Of a stretch of DNA of 9,861 nt, positions 6,289 to 9,861 are shown piece after piece (position 1 is the first letter of the stretch; each line of letters begins with the position of its first letter). Origin of the DNA: Hyphomicrobiales bacterium (GTDB lineage: Bacteria > Pseudomonadota > Alphaproteobacteria > Rhizobiales > Xanthobacteraceae); contig JAFKKQ010000337.1 in NCBI GenBank assembly GCA_017304505.1, forward strand, positions 2,009-11,869, read 5' to 3'. Both the position numbers and the translations under genes were made by a program. The notes beneath the pieces are model-generated. The model did not search any database. It was given only the letters and a program-made list of their open reading frames with translations, and was not told the DNA's origin.

Positions 6289-6426
6289 CAAGTATTCTCC
6301 GTCAAAGACGATCGTAGCGGCAGACCGAGCGGAATTGCGGCAGCGGAACCCAGCGCGTCGAACCGGAGTCGTCTGCCCCATTAACCGGATACCGACCGGA
6401 TGTCCAACACCGCGGCCGCGCTGCGG

Positions 6427-6447
6427 ACCGCGACCCGCCGTCGCGGT
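6427..6447. terminator. Hairpin after the ABC1 kinase gene
   Basis: A perfect 8-bp stem (ACCGCGAC at 6427-6434 with GTCGCGGT at 6440-6447, 5-nt loop) begins 17 nt past the kinase stop codon. Next to it is the 10-bp palindrome CGCGGCCGCG (6411-6420). Position and stem strength suit a transcript end or 3' stabiliser for the - strand kinase gene. No T-run follows, so an intrinsic terminator is not shown. Confidence 0.4.
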
Positions 6448-6464
6448 GGACAGTGCTCAGGCAT

Positions 6465-7838
6465 TTATCCGGTGGCAACGAGACCGGCGCGCTTGAGCGC
6501 CGCCGCTTGCCGATCCGCCACGTTTTTCATCGAAAAAAGCTCCATCGCCTCTTCAAACAGGCGATGAAAGTTCAGCTCGGCTCGCAGATGCAGGAACACG
6601 CCGCCGAGACCGACCGCAGCACGATCCATCAACACAAATTCGCGAGGCACCGTCACCGGACCTTTCTCGCGCAATGCTTTCTGCACCTCGAAAGCCTGGC
6701 GGCGGCCGTATTCGCCGGGCTTTACGCCGTCGGCGATGCTGCGCACGCGATCGTCCATCAGCGGGCCATAGATGAAGCGCGCCCAGATGTTGAGGATGTC
6801 GATCAATTCGCGCGTGAGATTACGGAAGCCCCAGGTCTCGTAGGCATGGACGACCCGCGCATCGTCGCCGTGGCGCAAGCCGTTGTAGAGATCGACAACG
6901 CCGCCGACGAATGACGGCGGAAAGATCCTGATGCAGCCATAGTCCAGGAGGTTGATACCGGCAGGACGGCCCTTCTCGGCAAACACCGAATAGTTGCCGA
7001 GATGCGGATCGCCGTGGATCAGTCCGAAGCGGATGAACGGCAGCCACCACGCGGTGAACATCGCAGTTGCGAGCCGGTTGCGCACAGCAAGCGTTTCGTC
7101 CTTATGCTCCAGCATCCGGCTGCCTTCGAGCCAATCGAGCGTCAGGAGCCGGCCGGTGGAGAGCGCGGGCACCACACGCGGTACGCAGATGGAATTGTCG
7201 CCGCCCAGAACGTCGCGATAGAGCGCGACATGCTTGGCCTCGCGCCGATAATCCAACTCCTCACGCACCCGCGCGCCGATTTCCTTGACGATCTCGCGCG
7301 TGTCGATGGCGGGATCGAACCGGCGGCGGATCGCGAACAGCAGACCAAGCTGGCGCAGATCGGCCTCGACCGCCGACTGCATGTCGGCGTACTGCAGCTT
7401 GCAGGCCAGTTCGTCGCCTTCCAGCGAGCGGGCGCGATGCACCTGCCCCAGCGACGCGGCGGCTGCCGGACGGTGCTCGAAGCTTGCGAATTTTTTCTGC
7501 CAGTCCGGGCCAAGCTCGGCCTGCATGCGGCGCTTGACGAAGGGCCAGCCCATCGGCGGCGCCTGGCTCTGCAACTTGGTCAGCTCGGTGATGTATTCCG
7601 GCGGGAGCGCCTCGGGGATGGTGGCGAGGAGCTGCGCCACCTTCATGATCGGGCCCTTCAATCCGCCCAGAGCGGCGGCGAGATCGGCGGCGTTGCGGGC
7701 GCGGTCAAGATCGACACCGAGAAACCGGGCGCCGGCCATTTTCGCGGCCACCCCACCGACATTGGCGCCGACGCGGGCATAGCGCGCGGCGCGGGCGGTG
7801 AAACGATTCTTTTCGCGATCGGGTGTTCGCGGCGGCAT
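6465..7838 (-). CDS. ABC1/AarF/UbiB-family atypical kinase
   Basis: A 457-aa protein of the ABC1 (UbiB/COQ8) kinase-like family, which supports ubiquinone or isoprenoid-lipid metabolism; many members are ATPases rather than protein kinases. Motifs in order: K-V-A-Q at 66-69 (the family KxGQ, here with Ala for Gly) inside KGPIMKVAQLLATIPEALPP; the Ala-rich nucleotide loop AAAASLGQVHRA (125-136); the ATP-site lysine Lys147 in LACKLQY; the E-L-D motif (194-196) in EELDYRREAKH; catalytic-loop HGDPHLGN (275-282); and metal-binding D-Y-G (299-301). No C-terminal transmembrane pair like that of E. coli UbiB is visible, so it is probably a soluble or peripheral paralogue. The start is uncertain: ATG 7838 begins just before the first conserved block (NRFTARAARYARVG), but ATG 7940 in the same frame would add 34 residues; neither has a clear ribosome site. 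It is divergent from the SIMPL gene. Confidence 0.88.
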   Translation of the reverse strand: MPPRTPDREKNRFTARAARYARVGANVGGVAAKMAGARFLGVDLDRARNAADLAAALGGLKGPIMKVAQLLATIPEALPPEYITELTKLQSQAPPMGWPFVKRRMQAELGPDWQKKFASFEHRPAAAASLGQVHRARSLEGDELACKLQYADMQSAVEADLRQLGLLFAIRRRFDPAIDTREIVKEIGARVREELDYRREAKHVALYRDVLGGDNSICVPRVVPALSTGRLLTLDWLEGSRMLEHKDETLAVRNRLATAMFTAWWLPFIRFGLIHGDPHLGNYSVFAEKGRPAGINLLDYGCIRIFPPSFVGGVVDLYNGLRHGDDARVVHAYETWGFRNLTRELIDILNIWARFIYGPLMDDRVRSIADGVKPGEYGRRQAFEVQKALREKGPVTVPREFVLMDRAAVGLGGVFLHLRAELNFHRLFEEAMELFSMKNVADRQAAALKRAGLVATG

Positions 7839-7967
7839 GGCCAACAGGTAGGCTGGATCGTCGCGAAAAGCGAGATGCGACGTTACGGCCAGGCTCCACT
7901 TGAGGTGCGACCATAGATTTGCCGTGTACGCCGCCGACATCCGGGCGATTGCAACAGGAGCCCCATC

Positions 7968-8669
7968 ATGCGGAGCGTGTTTTCAGCCATTCTTGTGTTG
8001 ATCGTGTCCGGCGGCATCGCCGCGGCCCAGCCGGCAGACCGCAGCGAGCCCCAGATCACCGTTCACGGTCAGGGCGAGGTTCATGTGCCACCCGACCACG
8101 CCAAGTTGACCGTCGCCGTCGTCACCAAGGCGTCCAGCCTTGACGCGGCCACCGCCGCACACCGCGACCGCGCACAACGTGCGGCCAACGCGCTGGACGG
8201 ATTGAAAAACGAAGGGCTGACGATCAAACAATCGACCTTCGCATTAAACGAGATTCGCGTGCCCGTGCGCCCGAACGCACCGCAGGGACAAGACAAGCCG
8301 GAATATCAGGCGACCACGACGTTCGAACTGCAACTTGACAAGCTCGACGCCGTGGACCGTGCCATCACCGCGGTGGCTGCAACCGGGCTGTTCGAGGTGC
8401 GCAACCTCCGCTTCGGAATCGAAGACCGCAACCCCGGCCTCAATGAAGCGCGCAAGAAGGCGGTGGAGGATGCGCAGGCGCGGGCCTCGACCTACGCCCA
8501 GGCGGCGGGCGTCTCGCTCGGCGACGTGCTTCGCATCGACGAAGGCGGATCGGCCGGTCCGCGCGAATTCGCCCTGGCCGCGCCGATGGCGCGCAGCGTC
8601 AAGGTGGTCCCGCCGGAGACGTTGACGCTGACGGCTTCCGTCACGATGACGTGGCGCATCAAGCAATAG
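7968..8669 (+). CDS. SIMPL-domain (DUF541) periplasmic protein
   Basis: A 233-aa exported protein. Residues 1-20 are a signal peptide (MRSVFSAILVLIVSGGIAAA, cut before Gln21). The mature part is one SIMPL/DUF541 domain: it opens with ITVHGQGEVHVPPDHAKLTV (30-49), the usual G-x-G-E-V-x-x-x-P-D-x-A start, has the central YQATTTFELQLDKLD strand (113-127) and the helix ARKKAVEDAQARASTYAQAA (161-180), and ends in a beta strand (LTASVTMTWRI). Relatives include Brucella BP26/OMP28, a periplasmic channel-like antigen, and E. coli YggE, linked to oxidative stress. The biochemical role is unsettled. AGGAG at 7956-7960 lies 7 nt before the ATG. The gene converges on pepF, with only 6 nt between the two stop codons. 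Confidence 0.9.
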   Translation: MRSVFSAILVLIVSGGIAAAQPADRSEPQITVHGQGEVHVPPDHAKLTVAVVTKASSLDAATAAHRDRAQRAANALDGLKNEGLTIKQSTFALNEIRVPVRPNAPQGQDKPEYQATTTFELQLDKLDAVDRAITAVAATGLFEVRNLRFGIEDRNPGLNEARKKAVEDAQARASTYAQAAGVSLGDVLRIDEGGSAGPREFALAAPMARSVKVVPPETLTLTASVTMTWRIKQ

Positions 8670-8675
8670 CGCCGA

Positions 8676-9861
8676 TCACGAGGCCCGATCCAACTGCTCC
8701 AACTCGGTAATCATGCCTTCGATCACCTTCAGCCCGCCCTGCCAGAATGTCGGGTCGCGGGCATCGAGGCCGAAGGGCGCCAATAGTTCGGAGTGATGCT
8801 TGGTCCCACCCGCCGCCAGCATCTCCAGATAACGCTCGGCGAAGCCCTCGCTCGCCCGCTCGTAGACCGCGTAGAGCGAGTTCACCAGACAATCGCCGAA
8901 GGCATAGGCGTAGACGTAGAACGGCGAATGGATGAAGTGCGGAATATAGGTCCAGAACGTCTCGTAGCCGGGCTTCAGTTCAATCGCCGGGCCGAGACTC
9001 TCGCGCTGCACCTCGAGCCAGATCTCGCAGAGCCGCTCCGTGGTCAGTTCGCCATTGCGGCGTTCGGTATGGACGTTGCGTTCGAACGTATAGAACGCGA
9101 TCTGCCGCACGACGGTGTTGATCATGTCCTCGACCTTGGACGCGAGCATCGCCTTGCGCTGCTTCGTGTCCTTGGTCTCGGCCAATAGCTTCTTGAATGT
9201 CAGCATCTCGCCGAACACGCTGGCAGTTTCCGCCAGTGTCAGCGGCGTCGGCGCCATCAGCGCGCCGTTGGGGGCGGCGAGCACTTGGTGCACGCCGTGA
9301 CCCAATTCATGAGCCAGCGTCATGACATCGCGCGGCTTGCCCTGGTAGTTGAGCAGCACATAGGGATGCGCCGACGGCACGGTCGGATGGGCGAAGGCGC
9401 CCGGCGCCTTGCCGGGACGCGCCGGCGCGTCGATCCAGCGGTCGTTAAAGAAACGCTCGGCGATCGAGGCCATTTTCGGCGAGAACGCGCCGTAAGCGTC
9501 AAGCACGGTGCGCTGGGCGTCCGACCAGCGGATGGTGCGCATGGCAACCTGCGGCAGCGGCGCGTTGCGGTCCCAATGCGGCAAAGCCTTCTTGTCGAAC
9601 CAATGCGCCTTCAGCGCGTAATAGCGGTGCGACAGCCGAGGATAGGCTTCGCGCACCGAAGCGACCAAGGCATCCACCACCTCCGGCTCGACGCGGTTGG
9701 CGAGGTGGCGCGAGGCCGCCACGTCATTGAAGCCACGCCAGCGGTCGGAGATTTCCTTGTCCTTGGCGAGCGTATTGGTGACGAGCGTGAACAGCCGCAA
9801 GTTTTCCTTGAAGGTCCTGGCCAGCGCCTCGGCGGCGGCCTTGCGCTTCTTGGCGTCAGCG
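8676..9861 (-). CDS. pepF: M3-family oligoendopeptidase F, N-terminus outside window
   Basis: A cytoplasmic zinc endopeptidase of family M3B that cleaves short peptides. Only the C-terminal 394 residues plus a partial codon are visible; the frame runs off the right edge, and internal TTG or ATG codons such as 9800 are not the start. The active site is intact: H-E-L-G-H in TLAHELGHGVHQVLA, with His codons at 9309-9311 and 9297-9299 and the catalytic Glu between them, and the third zinc ligand Glu at 9228-9230 in LTLAETASVFGE. Downstream, HSPFYVYAYAFGDCLV is the Tyr-rich substrate-binding segment typical of PepF. The visible N-terminal part (RLFTLVTNTLAKDKEISDRW) matches the middle of the family. 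The full protein would be about 600 aa. Its stop lies 6 nt from the SIMPL stop, leaving no room for a separate terminator. Confidence 0.93.
   Translation of the reverse strand, partial: ADAKKRKAAAEALARTFKENLRLFTLVTNTLAKDKEISDRWRGFNDVAASRHLANRVEPEVVDALVASVREAYPRLSHRYYALKAHWFDKKALPHWDRNAPLPQVAMRTIRWSDAQRTVLDAYGAFSPKMASIAERFFNDRWIDAPARPGKAPGAFAHPTVPSAHPYVLLNYQGKPRDVMTLAHELGHGVHQVLAAPNGALMAPTPLTLAETASVFGEMLTFKKLLAETKDTKQRKAMLASKVEDMINTVVRQIAFYTFERNVHTERRNGELTTERLCEIWLEVQRESLGPAIELKPGYETFWTYIPHFIHSPFYVYAYAFGDCLVNSLYAVYERASEGFAERYLEMLAAGGTKHHSELLAPFGLDARDPTFWQGGLKVIEGMITELEQLDRAS

Noticed and set aside
7002..7916. Long + strand open frame opposite the ABC1 kinase
   Set aside because: Same pattern: a frame kept open by GC-biased third positions of the real gene on the other strand.
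1..9861. Defence island, mobile element or novel multi-gene system
   Set aside because: All recognisable genes are core housekeeping or common envelope families, and no transposase, integrase, nuclease cassette or reverse transcriptase appears on either strand.

Overview
The window is GC-rich chromosomal DNA that looks like the core genome of an alphaproteobacterium. The best guess is Hyphomicrobiales, in the Bradyrhizobium/Rhodopseudomonas/Xanthobacteraceae neighbourhood. Four things support this: a transhydrogenase split into three subunits (PntAa, PntAb, PntB), a very small aa3-type cytochrome oxidase subunit IV just upstream of it, an S21 protein with a long basic and glycine-rich tail, and an ABC1 kinase and M3 peptidase whose sequences resemble that group. 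The taxonomy comes from remembered protein features, not from a search.

Layout, left to right. (1) 50-1468, + strand: rpsU (ribosomal protein S21), a likely terminator hairpin, then a lipoprotein made of six tetratricopeptide repeats. (2) 1517-5650, - strand, read right to left: aa3 oxidase subunit IV, pntAa, an intercistronic palindromic repeat, pntAb, pntB, and a membrane-anchored alpha/beta hydrolase. The first four form a plausible respiratory/redox operon; the hydrolase may be read with it. (3) 5651-5922: a 272-bp non-coding stretch with several GC-rich hairpins and five 14-bp tandem repeat units. (4) 5923-7838, - strand: a small secreted four-cysteine protein of unknown function and an ABC1/UbiB-family atypical kinase. 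(5) 7968-8669, + strand: a periplasmic SIMPL-domain protein, divergent from the kinase. (6) 8676 to the right edge, - strand: an M3-family oligoendopeptidase F whose N-terminus lies outside the window.

The clearest functional unit is the transhydrogenase cluster. PntAa binds NAD(H), PntB binds NADP(H), and PntAb with the PntB membrane part carries protons, so the complex uses the proton gradient to make NADPH. The oxidase subunit IV gene at the head of the cluster ties it to aerobic respiration. The other genes look like independent housekeeping genes.

I found no tRNA, rRNA, CRISPR array, insertion sequence, prophage, toxin-antitoxin or defence locus, and no convincing undescribed multi-gene system. 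What deserves a second look is small-scale: the repeat between pntAa and pntAb, the 14-bp tandem array with its neighbouring hairpins, the unclassified four-cysteine secreted protein, and the rpsU start region.
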